A stretch of 64,000 nucleotides of DNA from the NCBI GenBank assembly GCA_037903355.1, contig JBAJFE010000042.1:3608001-3672000 (forward strand). The letters are read 5' to 3'. Made by a program: the position numbers and the translations under genes. The notes under the pieces were generated by a model, which saw nothing but the letters and a program-made list of their open reading frames with translations, did not search any database and was not told the DNA's origin. This DNA is from Trichuris trichiura. Lineage: Eukaryota; Nematoda; Enoplea; Trichinellida; Trichuridae. Of the stretch, positions 33,836-43,630 are shown in pieces. The stretch's first letter is position 1. Every line of letters begins with the position of its first letter.

Positions 33836-34045
33836 ATGGCGGGAGGCCTTTACTTCCTGTTCCCATGCAATGATGCGCTTAAAAATATAATCAATAGCCG
33901 CAATGGGAAAATTAAAGTCGACGTAGGTGGGCCAGTTGTACGGTTTGTTAAATATGACGCACTTCTGCATCGCCCAGTAGTAACGAGGTTTTTTGGTGCC
34001 ATGTTCGATGAGAAGAATTCAGTTCTATTTGTTGACGAAGAATAA
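33836..34045 (+). CDS. small unrecognised gene or terminal exon
   Basis: The ATG-initiated frame encodes 69 residues (MAGGLYFLFPCNDALKNI ... KIKVDVGGPVVRFVKYDALL ... EKNSVLFVDEE). It stops in GAATAAAGG, so an AATAAA overlaps the stop. The composition and codon use look coding, more so than the opposite frame. It starts 28 bp after the right end of a Tigger element and remains open a few codons upstream of the ATG. It could therefore be the last exon of a plus-strand gene cut off by that insertion. It sits inside an intron of the minus-strand gene. No domain recognised. Confidence 0.45.
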   Translation: MAGGLYFLFPCNDALKNIINSRNGKIKVDVGGPVVRFVKYDALLHRPVVTRFFGAMFDEKNSVLFVDEE

Positions 34046-34247
34046 AGGTTGACATAAAACTCAAATAACTCAACCTGAAACACCCCGAAAGACAACAAAC
34101 TCTTTCGTGAGTCAGAAGGTTAAAGATACCGCTAGCCGTTGACTTTCAGAACTTTAAAAGTTTGTTACCGTTAGCAATCATACTGAACCATTCAGCGAAA
34201 CTGTGTTTGTCCAGGAACGCTGGAAAGTGTATAGGTATATACGTTAC

Positions 34248-34680
34248 CTCATACTGCGTTGATTCCGCTCTTCTGGTTTTGTAGCTAAAGCGTCGACGGA
34301 ATAACTTCTTTCCGTACCATCAGTTTTTTTTGTTGTGCTGGGAAAATCTCTAGTTTTCTCAGCATCAGGCATTTTCGTTGGACCATCCAGAACGGTTTCC
34401 AGCGGGATAGTTGCCATTGAACTCACTGGTCGCGGTTCATCTACTAATTCTTCGCTTCGGCTTTTCGCTTTTCTGTCTACCTGGCTGTCTTCCACTACTT
34501 TACGTGGATGTCCCGTTACCAACGCACCTTGTGGCCACAACTGCTCCCGCTTTTGGGATTGGTCCAACGGAAATTTTCCGAAATCGGCTTGTCCTTGAGG
34601 AGAAATAACTCTGTTATTCCCTCGCTTAGGCTCCTCTTCAAATGTTTTATTCCAGTAAGCTTCAGCTGAAATTGTTTCAA
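34248..34680 (-). CDS. internal exon, hydrophilic linker of the membrane-protein gene
   Basis: A long pyrimidine-rich acceptor (GTGCTTTTGCTGCTTCAG) precedes TTGAAACAATTTC. The open frame runs 143 codons to ATGAG|GTAACG at 34248, entering in phase 1 and leaving in phase 2. It encodes a charged, Pro/Ser/Thr/Lys-rich sequence (YWNKTFEEEPKRGNN, DQSQKREQLWPQG, DRKAKSRSEELVDEPRP) with no predicted fold. The phases match the exon at 36196-36337 upstream and the terminal exon at 31623-32040 downstream. The apparent hydrophobic leader upstream of the acceptor is most likely intron pyrimidine tract, not a signal peptide. Confidence 0.65.
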
Positions 34681-35226
34681 CTGAAGCAGCAAAAGCACCA
34701 AAAGCAAACAGAACAACCGTTTTAAAACTAAACTATAAGCTCATTAAACTATTTCATGACTTTTACTTCCTTTATACCTTTTTCTGATTATATCAACTTG
34801 ACAGCATCTACAGTTAAAATCTTATGCTCCGGAAAACGATGAATGCCCACTACCAGTAGCACAGAGGTCAAAGTGTAAGCAATTTCACCTCAAAACTTTC
34901 ATACGGAAAATTCGGCTCGCTAGGAAAAAACAATTATTTAGGATGGACTATGGAATTTAAGAACTTCTCAAGGTGGTGGTGCAAAGTACGTGCAACGAAT
35001 GGAAATGAAGAGAACAGTGCGAGCACTGTAACAGCATTAGATTCCCACTAAATTTCTTAGGGTGTGTCTGTTATGTCACCAACTTGTGATCAATGTATTG
35101 AGCTACTACAACTATTAAGAGTGACAACAGTTGGGTACATTGAGATAAATTTCCTAGCATAACAGCATTACTCAAATCACATCGGACACGCCACGTTCAC
35201 TTCGAACTCTCATTTGGAAAGTTGCT

Positions 35227-35804
35227 ATGGTGGAAATGGGATTGTTTATGCCCACACTACCGACGCCCTTGTTACACAGACCCACTGAAACAAGAATGTT
35301 ATGGTACGTACCAGACTTTAGTAAATGCATTGTTTTGTGCTAAATTCAACAGCTAGTTGTTACTTCATTCCGTAAGTTTTTTGTGCGGGCGCTGAACGTG
35401 TCTTACAGGATGACTGTCCGCTTGCGCCACTGTGAGCAACAGAGGAATCTGTGATCCAAACAGGGGCGCAGCGGTCGCCATGTCGGGCAAATACCACTGA
35501 ACTCTATTTTTTCGTTTAGGGTCAGGCTGCCTATAGCAGCTTTGTGAAACAACAACCTCAGCCTGTGCTTCCTTCATTTAGCAATGGTGAAGAGAAAGCA
35601 ATGGTCGAGGCGTACACCAAGTTCGCAAGGAAGCGCGAAAAACTGCCGTTCACTGTTAGCGGCGGCAAAAAGCCACGGCCTTGGCCGCGGCTAGTTTACC
35701 TGTTACTATCGATTACCGCACGCAGCGTCAAGTCTAAATCAAGAATGGAAAACGGTTATGCCTACGCGCGATGTGATTTACAGCGAACAACTAACAATGA
35801 ATGA
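35227..35804 (+). CDS. two-exon gene of 121 codons, nested in an intron, unrecognised
   Basis: Exon 1 is 35227-35307 (MVEMGLFMPTLPTPLLHRPT ... ETRMLWY). Exon 2 is 35520-35804 (GQAAYSSFVKQQPQPVLPSF ... EEKAMVEAYTKFARKREKLP ... QRTTNNE, TGA). The acceptor CTATTTTTTCGTTTAG is strong. The donor is TAC|GTACCA; a nearby alternative (TTATG|GTACGT) would break the frame. An AATAAA lies at 35947-35952. The product is a small basic protein without signal peptide. It lies on the opposite strand within an intron of the minus-strand membrane-protein gene. The minus strand of exon 2 also has an open frame with a GTAAGA donor at about 35410, so coding on that strand is the alternative reading. Confidence 0.5.
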
Positions 35805-36195
35805 AACTCTTATTGTCTTTGTAAACAGGGAAAAAAAGGGCCTTCAACAGAATGAAATAACTGGCTCAGTTGGATGCCTCACTAAGTTCTCTAAACAAAA
35901 GGTTTACTACGTTCTCTATTAGCGTTGTTCCAATTGACAAATTGGCAATAAAACTTTTGCGCGCTCTGAACTGTGACATTGGTTATCATTCGTTTGCTAT
36001 ATGCCACAGAAAAATAACCGATGATTGACAGTACGCAAATCTGAAGCTAATCCAGACTCTATCATAAACTGAAGATTCCATGTTCTAGCTAGTAACCCAG
36101 CCCTCACCGAAACGTAGCCTTCTTATTCCTCAATTAAGCAGCAAGCAGAGCCAGCAAGCAAAGGAAGACATGAAAGCATGCTCTTTGACGCTTAC

Positions 36196-36337
36196 GTCCA
36201 AGTCGAGTGCTTGTGAAGTTTTCGTTTTGGCTGTAGTCATCCCAGACAACCACTGGAATCTTTTGATCCTCTGCGTAATCTTCTCGTTGCCGGAGCACAC
36301 GGCGGTATTGAATCATGACACATAATAATACATAAAG
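36196..36337 (-). CDS. membrane-protein gene: exon for end of the fourth helix and cytosolic tail
   Basis: Acceptor TTTAATTTTTTCAG, donor GGAC|GTAAGC. Enters in phase 0 and leaves in phase 1 after 47 codons: a hydrophobic start (LYVLLCVMIQYRR), then charged VLRQREDYAEDQKIPVVVW and DDYSQNENFTSTRLG. It follows in phase the exon at 38932-38991, whose hydrophobic GVENYWLILTIIESVSVIVN would be the first half of the same helix. Reading through the donor instead gives a stop at 36134. The KIPVVVW segment loosely resembles RIPLLGVW in the 181-nt exons. Confidence 0.65.
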
Positions 36338-36369
36338 CTGAAAAAATTAAATTTAAATCGCTATCCAGT

Positions 36370-36770
36370 TTATGCAAGAAACTTAGATTTTGCACAAGAC
36401 CGCGACCAAGGAGCAGATGTAAGTGAAATTTGGACAAATATAGTGACGCGTTACGACTGCTGCTCCATAATTGGACGTGATACAAGAACACATGGAGCAA
36501 GTGAAAGAAGAAATAATCACCGCACATGAAAAAATGTCAAAAACGGACAAATTACATACCATACAAACAGAAGACCACCAACAAAGAACTTTAAAACACC
36601 CGCTTTAAACCATGAAAACGACAGAAGACTCAAGTCACGCGCACAAGTTACATCCATAACTCACAACCCTGAAGACGGGTCTCGGTCGACCCGAAAGCTC
36701 CGGAGTTATTTAACACATTAAACGGGAATAATTCCGTAATAAAACTTTCGCACCAAGACCACTGTTTGGA
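36370..36770 (+). mobile_element. PLE 3' fragment (C-terminal coding plus end)
   Basis: At about 36360-36527 a plus-strand frame reads FAQDRDQGADVSEIWTNIVT then RYDCCSIIGRD. It resembles the C-terminal motif V-x-x-IW-(S/T)-x-(V/I/L)-...-C-(C/Y)-(S/T) of the PLE copies at 50.96 and 63.55 kb. At 36669-36755 follows CTGAAGACGGGTCTCGG, GACCCGAAAGCTCCGGAG and the rest of the 73-nt arm found in the hairpins. The order (C-terminus, then hammerhead-like end) is that of a PLE 3' terminus. Confidence 0.65.
36669..36696 (+). ncRNA. hammerhead-ribozyme-like core (PLE 3' end)
   Basis: CTGAAGA (36669-36675), a GGGTC/GACCC stem and GAAA (36693-36696), followed by the short hairpin AGCTCCGGAGTT. This resembles type I hammerheads known from PLE ends. 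An unpaired C sits after CTGAAGA where the family normally starts stem II, so activity is uncertain. Confidence 0.4.
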
Positions 36771-38329
36771 TTTAGTAACTTGTAAGTTCGCTTTATGCAC
36801 GTTCCAATCAATCGCTAACATCTGCTTCAACTTTACATATGTGCAAGCAAGTCGTTTTACATTTCAAAAGCCTTATTGACAAAGCCGTTTAAAGCATCCT
36901 TGTCGCGTCTTTTATGTCTATTGTTTCGATGAGACAGAATGCGCTCTGAAAGCTTTGTAGTCCACTATGAATCCCCGTTGCAAAACAGTTACTACAGCAC
37001 ATACAATGAAAATCAACGTACAAGTTAAAAGAAGGTATATTATTAACCTTTAGCTCACAAACTTTTGCTACTTGTTTTTTAAATTAATACTTAAACAAAC
37101 TTTAACGGAAACTTTTATGGTACTAAAATGCTTCGCTACAGGCAATGAAGTACAATTGATGATCCACTACCCAAAATGGCTCAAAACGCGAAACTTTTGG
37201 GTGCTGAAATGGCAACACAGGTGACAATGTTGCATACGATATACTGCCAAGAACCCTTCGCATAAAAGCCTGCATCAACCGCAACGAGAAAAAATACATT
37301 CGCTGATGAATGACAACCAAGTAGCGGGTATTCGCTGAGACTTGCCTAAAGCTGATGTGCAGATTGTAACGTCTAACTCAACTTGTGAATTTTAAAATGT
37401 TGCTTGTTCCGCCAGCTGCATTGCTTATAAATTGTTGCTGCTAAGCTGTTCAGCCTTTCTATTCGCGCTGAATACCTCACGTGAGTACTCGCACAGATAA
37501 CAATGGTAAGGAGAAGAGGAAACATCTATAGCACAAGAAGTCGAGCTATTGGAAAAGCTGATCAGACAGGCGGACATTAGACGCGCTGAGGAGAGTATGG
37601 GGATGTCAGCACTACGCACGGCTTGAAGGAACAGAAACCGGAGCTGTTTAAGTTTTAAGGCGAAAGTGACGAACGGCAGCTGATGAAAAGCAAGAAAATA
37701 CCATAGAAAGCTAAACAACACTATCTCGACCTCATGTTGAAACTGTGAATCCGTCAGTAACGCATTGAACATATTCCGCTTAATTGTGAAAGCGCTTAGG
37801 AGACAAGTAAGGCACTATTACGACGAATTAAAATTTGTAGGAAACTGTAAGTAGTCGACAAGTTGGTTTTTAAAGTTCAAGAAAACAAACAGAATAAAGT
37901 TTCCAAGCTTTAAATATTTAAGCTTATAAAGTATCTGCTGATCATAGAGTAGCGGAAGAATTCGTTGGAGTCACCGAAATCATTGTTGATAAGCTGCTGA
38001 CACCTGAGTAAGTCCATAATTCTCATGAAACATCCTTGTTTTAGTGTTATTGTTCCAGAAAAACACCGACTACATCGGGTTAAATAGGCCCTACAGAAAT
38101 CAAGGACGCGATGAATAGAATAACTATGTGGGCATGTAGGTGTGCTAAAGGGGCAGGCAAACGTAAACTTGCTGTGGTCAGAAAAAGTTTGAGCCTTTGT
38201 TATTTCAATGGCATGCATTTATTACCAGCCCACTTCTGGTCTCGAAAAGTGGATGCTTTTTAACGGGTCCAAAGGTTTTCATTTTTCAAGTTCAAAACGG
38301 CTACTTGGTTTTTGAAATTAACTATACAA

Positions 38330-38450
38330 GCGCCTTTATCAATGGATAGATAAGCAATTATTAAAAAAACGTCAGAACAATTCAAACTTTTCAGAGCCTT
38401 CGGAATCCCCTTGCCCCGTCTTCAGCGATAGGGCTGTGTTACACAATCAT
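38330..38450 (-). mobile_element. PLE end fragment
   Basis: Reverse complement reads CGCTGAAGACGGGGCAAGGG then CCGAAGGCTC. An outer end (ATCAATGGATAGATAAGCAA) is a diverged form of the CCAACGGATGGATGAGC outer end found elsewhere. Confidence 0.55.
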
Positions 38451-38931
38451 TTTGTGTCCACATAAGACAAGGCGCGGATATCCCTGACGCTCCACTCTTC
38501 GCAAATGAACTTTTACACGGCAAGCAAAAGAGCCACACATAGGTACTCTGTGCAAGTTGTATTCAACTGGTAAACGTTTCGTACATTTGAACTTGGGTCC
38601 AACAAGTTAGTTATTACTCCTATATTTGAATATATGGAAACGTTCAAGGTATGTGTGACAAAACGCAGTCATACTCCGTCGTTTCAATAATTATAGTGTG
38701 AACTAGAAAAAACCGCGTATCATCTCACAGTAACCTGTAGAACGCTCTGTATATTCCCAGAACGCGGAATACCTCTGGTCCTGAGCTCTTCGGATAATGG
38801 ATCACCAAAACGTGTTACATATTTAAATAATTGCACTAACGCAGCTAAATGCATGCATTTCTTTGGTAATCGCACAGCACATTATATGATCCATTAAAAT
38901 GCACGGTTAATCAGCGCAATAGGAAACTCAC

Positions 38932-39263
38932 ATTAACGATGACAGAAACGGATTCAATTATAGTGAGAATGAGCCAGTAATTCTCCACTCCCTAAAATCA
39001 GAACTGACTCCAAGGTGCCAACTCATCTTAAAACCAGTTACCCATGACCACCACGTGACACAGTAAGCAACTGAGCAGAGAATTGACGCTGCAATGCACG
39101 GGAACCACGGCCAAATCAAATGCTTCGAACTCTGAAAGGAAACGCTATGCAACTGAAAGCAACTATTTGGAGATTACCGTATGGATCCCATATATAAGTG
39201 CCACTGATCCAAACAAGAGGAAGAAAGCAGAAATAAGGCAGAGTATCTGTATGACGAAAAGAC
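38932..39263 (-). CDS. membrane-protein gene: three exons for three hydrophobic helices
   Basis: Three small exons with clean splice sites. 39178-39263: acceptor GCTTTATTTTAG, donor ACG|GTAATC, phase 1 to 0, encodes LFVIQILCLISAFFLL then FGSVALIYGIHT. 39042-39131: phase 0 to 0, 30 codons, SSKHLIWPWFPCIAASILCS then VAYCVTWWSW. 38932-38991: phase 0 to 0, GVENYWLILTIIESVSVIVN, donor AAT|GTGAGT. The introns between them are 46 and 50 bp. Each exon is one membrane helix. The G(I)-turn-PW arrangement between helices two and three resembles LAPTM/MARVEL-sized tetraspan proteins of endosomes and the cell surface, but I cannot assign a family. The phase-1 entry of the first exon matches the phase-1 exit of the 181-nt cassette exons upstream. 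Confidence 0.75.
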
Positions 39264-39321
39264 CTAAAATAAAGCGCAAGTGACAAGAACTCTAAGTAGA
39301 ACAATCTTAATAAAATTCAAC

Positions 39322-39502
39322 TGTAATAGCGTTGCTCATTAGGAGTCATCCAGGCCAATTCAAAGCCAGGTTTCCAGTTCTCCTTTTCCGGTTTCCACAC
39401 ACCAAGCAATGGAATCCTCTGTTCATTAGCTGCTTTATCCTTTAACAGTCGGATGATCCATGTTTGCCAGCTGAAGATCCCAATCTCGGAAATGGAGTAC
39501 AT
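39322..39502 (-). CDS. 181-nt cassette exon, copy 3 (variable segment)
   Basis: Acceptor CTGTACTTAG, phase 0 entry. It encodes 60 codons plus one base (MYSISEIGIFSWQTWIIRLL, KDKAANEQRIPLLGVWKPEK, ... TPNEQRYY) up to A|GTTGAA, a weak donor in the expected phase 1. If unspliced, the frame stops two codons later. Joining to the exon at 39263 restores Ser and continues into a membrane helix. It is the copy nearest to the shared helix exons. Confidence 0.7.
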
Positions 39503-39630
39503 CTAAGTACAGTTATACAACAGTTGGCAAAAATTCGAACTTTCCCATTCAACTGGCAAACTTGGAGCTCCGGATAGCAGACATCAACTAGTTAACTAGA
39601 ATCTTTTACCAGAAAGTAGCGTAGGTTTAC

Positions 39631-39811
39631 CGGTAAAGAAACGTTCCTCAGGGGCGACGTAAAACTTTGTCCAATCTGGGCCGAGATAACGATAATCATA
39701 AGATTCATAAACTCCGTAGAACGGTAAGCGGCGGTTGGCTGTTTTATCCCTTTCCCACTTGATCACGTACGATTGCCACGAGAATATGCACAGCTGGATA
39801 ATCGAGTATAT
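39631..39811 (-). CDS. 181-nt cassette exon, copy 2 (variable segment)
   Basis: Acceptor TTGCTTTGTAG, donor ACCG|GTAAAC. Phase 0 to 1, exactly 181 nt. It encodes IYSIIQLCIFSWQSYVIKWE, RDKTANRRLPFYGVYESYDY and RYLGPDWTKFYVAPEERFFT. About a third of residues match copy 3, concentrated in YSI....IFSWQ, DK.AN, G.Y/W and P-E/N-E-x-R-aromatic. Equal length and phase with copy 3, and no helix exons between them, argue for alternative use and not serial inclusion. Confidence 0.7.
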
Positions 39812-39968
39812 CTACAAAGCAACAAACAAGTTGCAAAACCGTTATTCAATTACCTCCAGCTCAGCATGGCGCTCTTCAAGTGGCAAACGACGTGTACCCC
39901 AGATGCGAACTCACTCATGCAACTCTGACTACTGCTGACGGAATATTAGTAACTTTGCATTATAAAAC

Positions 39969-40149
39969 TGACCAAAGGGATAATCATTTCATTACCCTGT
40001 ATGAGTTTCTGTGTGGTAAGAATGTCTCCAGTTCGTACGCATGGGCAGTCAAACTGACAAAAGTTTAAGACATGAAAAAGTAGATGTTTGCATCCGTTTA
40101 GCGTCGAAGTTTGCCAGCTGAAGAGACCAATCTGAGTTAACGAGAATAC
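39969..40149 (-). CDS. 181-nt cassette exon, copy 1 (variable segment, diverged)
   Basis: Acceptor CTGTTTATTTTAG. It encodes VFSLTQIGLFSWQTSTLNGC then KHLLFHVLNF ... LIQGNEMIIPLV. A GT occurs exactly 181 nt from the acceptor in the same phase 1 (GTCA|GTTTTA). The first 14 residues match copies 2 and 3 closely, while the rest is strongly diverged and Cys-rich (C at five positions). It may be a decaying copy. A further open piece at about 39852-39905 (RIWGTRRLPLEERHAELE, donor GAG|GTAATT 42 bp before copy 2) is unexplained. Confidence 0.5.
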
Positions 40150-40490
40150 CTAAAATAAACAGACATGCAAGGAGCACAAACCTATTAAACATAAACTTAT
40201 ATTTTATAAACATGAACTTTTAAGCAAGCGATTTACGTCAGAATGTAATCTTTCGACATTGCCCATTTAGACTACCAATTATGATTTTATCATCTAGCAG
40301 ACAAGCGTAACGATTATTCTACGGTCAATTAAGTATACACGAAAGAAAGAATTCTTCGTTTAAATCTTAAGAGACAATACATGAAAAGAACCTTCGAGCT
40401 CTGTATCACTTCAGCGACAAAAACGGTTTTCATAATGCCACCATGACTGATTTTTACAATAATGCAAGTTTAGTTGTGTAAAAAACATAG
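40150..40490. other. intronic stretch, no exon seen
   Basis: Upstream of cassette copy 1 on the minus strand. I looked for a further 181-nt copy here and found none. Confidence 0.4.
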
Positions 40491-40494
40491 TAAA

Positions 40495-40570
40495 ATAGCG
40501 GTATTCAGAGCTTTCATGACCATCAGATCCCGTCATCAGCTGAAGATGTTGAGAGAAGGTAAGAACCCTT
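40495..40570 (-). mobile_element. PLE end fragment
   Basis: Reverse complement reads AGCTGATGACGGGATCTGAT then ATGAAAGCTCTGAATACCGC, the same CTGATGA-stem-GAAAGCTC order as other PLE ends. Confidence 0.5.
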
Positions 40571-40847
40571 TCTCAACCTTTCGCGCTGAAGACTCGATCT
40601 GGAAGTCTTGAAAGCCCAGAATTCCCTTATGCTGTTAAATGTTTTACATATCATTAGATGGATATTGCTGTAAACTTCAGCTATGAAAGCATGCATGTTC
40701 GTTACAAGAAACTCAGTTTTCAACTTCAGTGATGTAAATGAATTCATTCCCATGCTTCTGATCTGTTCTAACCTTGGTCTACTACTTGATTAATGGTTTA
40801 CTTTCTTAGCTCTGATATGCGAGACTACAGAAACGAACAACCTTGCA

Positions 40848-41266
40848 CAGTATTTCTCAAGGTCAGAGTCGCCAGGGCCCCCGTGAACGTTTCTGAGCGT
40901 CTGAGTCTCCAATTCTGATTAGTCGATTTTGAGCGCGCTGATTGGCTGGAAGGGAGGACGGAGGGTAGCCTGGACGTCATAACGTTGCACTAAGTTCTGT
41001 TGAGAAAGCGTTTCCCGGATAGTGTGTCGGACACTTACTTTCTCACCTCTGAGCCGGCTGTGCCCCCTTTCGGTCCTTCCTTCCAGCCATTCAGAAATGC
41101 AGGGCACAACAGCATGCAGCTTTCTCTTAGGCAGAGAGGCGCAGTATCTGGCCTGCAGGCCATACCTTCCTATGCACTTCAACACGATTGCCTAGGTGGG
41201 GCATATGCCCCCCACAGCTCAAAAGGATCCCCCGGTGGGGTACATGCCCCACAGTGTAAATCATTG
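40848..41266. mobile_element. hAT-type MITE (about 420 bp)
   Basis: Starts CAGTATTTCTCAAGGTCAGA and shares the interior GAGCGCGCTGATTGGCTGGA and GGTGGGG-ATGCCCC ends with the copies at 41.69 and 62.16 kb. No clear target duplication. Immediately to the right (41275) another left end, CAGTGTTTCTCAAGGTGAAG, begins and is quickly lost. Confidence 0.65.
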
Positions 41267-41684
41267 CTCTAGTGCAGTGTTTCTCAAGGTGAAGGTCGTT
41301 TGGGTCTTGCCTGTTAGAGAGAAGTACAACCAGGAATGAGGAAAACTGCACAAACAACCTACCATCCTAAAGTAGTGTACGCCGGCTCAACTAGCGATCG
41401 TCACTGGTGAGCCAGCCGTCTTCTCTCTATTACTAAGTTAGGAAAGAAATTTATGGAATTCTCGCTGCAGCAATCTTAGCAGCAAGCAATTTCAGCTAAG
41501 TACGTAGAACCTTGTTGCTGACCAGTGTGCTCTCGTATGCCTATTTACGCTGATAGCTCCCATATATAGCATTCTACTTTTTTTCTGCAGAACAACTGCT
41601 GCATTCCAAAGCAGGTATGCACGTGATGCTTTTCCTCAAGCGTAAGCAAATGTAAGTGTTCTAGCCTGGTAAAATAGGCTAGAC

Positions 41685-42202
41685 CAGTGATTCTCAAGGT
41701 CAGGGTCGCCAGAGCCCCCTTGCGATGTTTCCGAGCATTTGGACCCTCCAATTCTGATTGGCAAATTTCCAGCGCGCTGATTGGCTGGAAGGAAGGACGA
41801 GGGGTAGCCGGGACGTCATAACGTAGTTGCTGCACAAAGTTATGTGGGAAGGGCTGGGAAGACCAGGGGGAAGGTGAGAACGTAAGAGCATTCGACACGC
41901 TATGCGGGCCCCCGCATAGCGTGTCGAATGCTCATACGTTTTCACTTTCCCCCGGTCCTACCAGCCAATCAGAATTGCGGGGGGTAACAGCATGCAACGT
42001 TTTCTTAACCAATACGCGCAATACCTGACTCGCGAACTCCATCCTTGTATGCACCTCAACATGACGGCTCAGGTGGGGCACGCGCCCCTCACAGCTCAAA
42101 AGTGCCTCCCCAAAGGCCTCCATGGTTATTTGCCCCCCCCCCCGCTCCCAGGTTTTCAAAAAGACCCCCGCCGGGGCACATGCCCCACCATGAGAATCAC
42201 TG
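41685..42202. mobile_element. hAT-type MITE (518 bp)
   Basis: The ends CAGTGATTCTCAAGG and ATGAGAATCACTG are inverted. Flanks GGCTAGAC (41677-41684) and GGCTACAC (42203-42210) differ at one base, fitting an 8-bp duplication. The middle holds a short palindrome, GTAAGAGCATTCGACACGCT, mirrored at 41908-41935. Confidence 0.85.
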
Positions 42203-42589
42203 GGCTACACCAACAGAGTGACCGTAAACTGAATTAAAATGTACGTAAGCAATACTCGGTATCACCCTGTCGTTGACCATGGAAACAAGGCTGGCAAGCT
42301 CAGTGTTCCTGCGTTCGTATCTGTCTACATTCCCCGCCAAGCTCGAAGGAACGAAATGCGGTATCATCTGGGATGGTTCGGTAGTCTGTGAATCAGAACT
42401 TTCGGCTCGATGCGCTGGTTCAACGACCGGTTACTTATAAGAAGTTTTGAGTCAGCGACAAAATTAAAGACGATAAATTGTTGTCATCTTTAATTTTGCC
42501 CCTGACATGACAAGGGGAAAACGTGAAGTTCGTGGGGAAAGTCACAGTTTGTTCACCTAATGAGGAAAAATTATAAGGATTACGGCACC

Positions 42590-42830
42590 AGACCGTTATC
42601 TCATGCGCTGGCGACGGGTCGAGGTCAGTCCTGAAAGCACCGTTTCCTCACTCGTGTACGATTAAACGCGTTTACTTCGCACTGACGAAACGACGGAAAA
42701 AACCATGATATCATAAAACTCAGTTCCCATTACCAACAAAGTTCGATCAAACGAAAAAAATACAACAGAAATCAGGGGCTCTCGGGACCACTTAATGCCG
42801 TCATCTGCGGAAAGCTCTTTGAGTACGGTT
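42590..42830. mobile_element. diverged PLE end, two orientations
   Basis: CGCTGGCGACGGGTCGAGGTC then CTGAAAGCACCG in the plus orientation at 42607-42642, and CTCTCGGGACC..GCCGTCATCTGCGG in the minus orientation at 42778-42815. Both are degraded forms of the CTGACGA-stem-GAAAGC motif. Confidence 0.4.
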
Positions 42831-43540
42831 GTGACAATCTTGCCTCGGGTCTTGGAATATTACGACGTAATGTTTGTTCATCCGGTTTGTCTCATTAAAA
42901 GTCCGAAAGATGGTTTTCCACATGAAAACTTATCCGTCCAGTTACAACAAACTCAGCCTTCAGCTATGGCATTTGTTTTAAACTTTTCCCAATAAGAGTG
43001 TTTTAACAAAGTTAACAGAGACACAATCATAGTGTCTTGATCATAATGCGCATCAAAGTTCCAATTAATAGAAGCGCCTTCCCTTCCCGCAAGTATCTAA
43101 TACACGTGCATATCAAAGCAACATAAAACATGCGTTCGAGGGATACGATTATTATCTGCCGTTATCCCTGGAATCAACAACCTGGATATGAATATTTCGT
43201 TCAAGTAGTCAAGACGAAACAGATGTTGCAAAGGACCGTTAGGAAACATGCAATATTCAACACAATGACTTATGATATTCATCCTATTGAGGTAACTTCA
43301 TTATACGAAAGAATGATGCGCTTGATGGACTACATTTGCTCCTTGAAACACAGACGTTTTTGTGCTTGTTCATAACTTTATGTGAAACGCTACAGGCCCT
43401 AATGCACCATTAACGCTTTGAACGGGAGAAGCCATTAGTGAAGCCTTGTCACACTTTCTATACATTAAAACAAACTTAAAATGTAACATCGGAAAAACAT
43501 CCACAAAATCATATGTTATCGGTGATTCATGCAGAGATAA
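42830..43540. other. stretch with open frames on both strands, no gene assigned
   Basis: A plus-strand frame at 43130-43290 (RYPWNQQPGYEYFVQVVKTK ... DIHPIE, followed by GTAACT) could be an exon. The minus strand also has a readable frame in the same place. Neither has a decisive acceptor. It may include missing exons of the membrane-protein gene. Confidence 0.3.
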
Positions 43541-43580
43541 CCATGAAGTTGTAACAGACTAAGACAATGCATATTACGAA
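43541..43580 (-). CDS. small exon completing the first membrane helix
   Basis: It starts after TTCCTTCTCTAG, 50 bp from the preceding donor. It reads FVICIVLVCYNFM and then either GTTATC as donor (phase 0) or VISA and a TGA. The hydrophobic content continues the helix begun in the previous exon. The donor choice is uncertain. Confidence 0.45.
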
Positions 43581-43630
43581 CTAGAGAAGGAAACGTAGAA
43601 TTCAATATAAATCCACTTTTGGCTACTTAC

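Noticed and set aside
34681..34735. Hydrophobic leader (TVVLFAFGAFAASVET) that looks like a signal peptide
   Set aside because: There is no ATG, and the nucleotide tract is a perfect pyrimidine-rich acceptor ending in TTCAG, so it is better read as intron.
39735..40068. Plus-strand open frames across the cassette exons
   Set aside because: The minus strand has matching acceptors, donors, lengths and sequence similarity among copies; the plus-strand frames are shadows.
40848..42202. CRISPR-like or satellite repeat from the repeated GGGGCATGTGCCCC text
   Set aside because: The repeats are sub-terminal parts of hAT MITEs with identifiable ends and, for one, target duplications.
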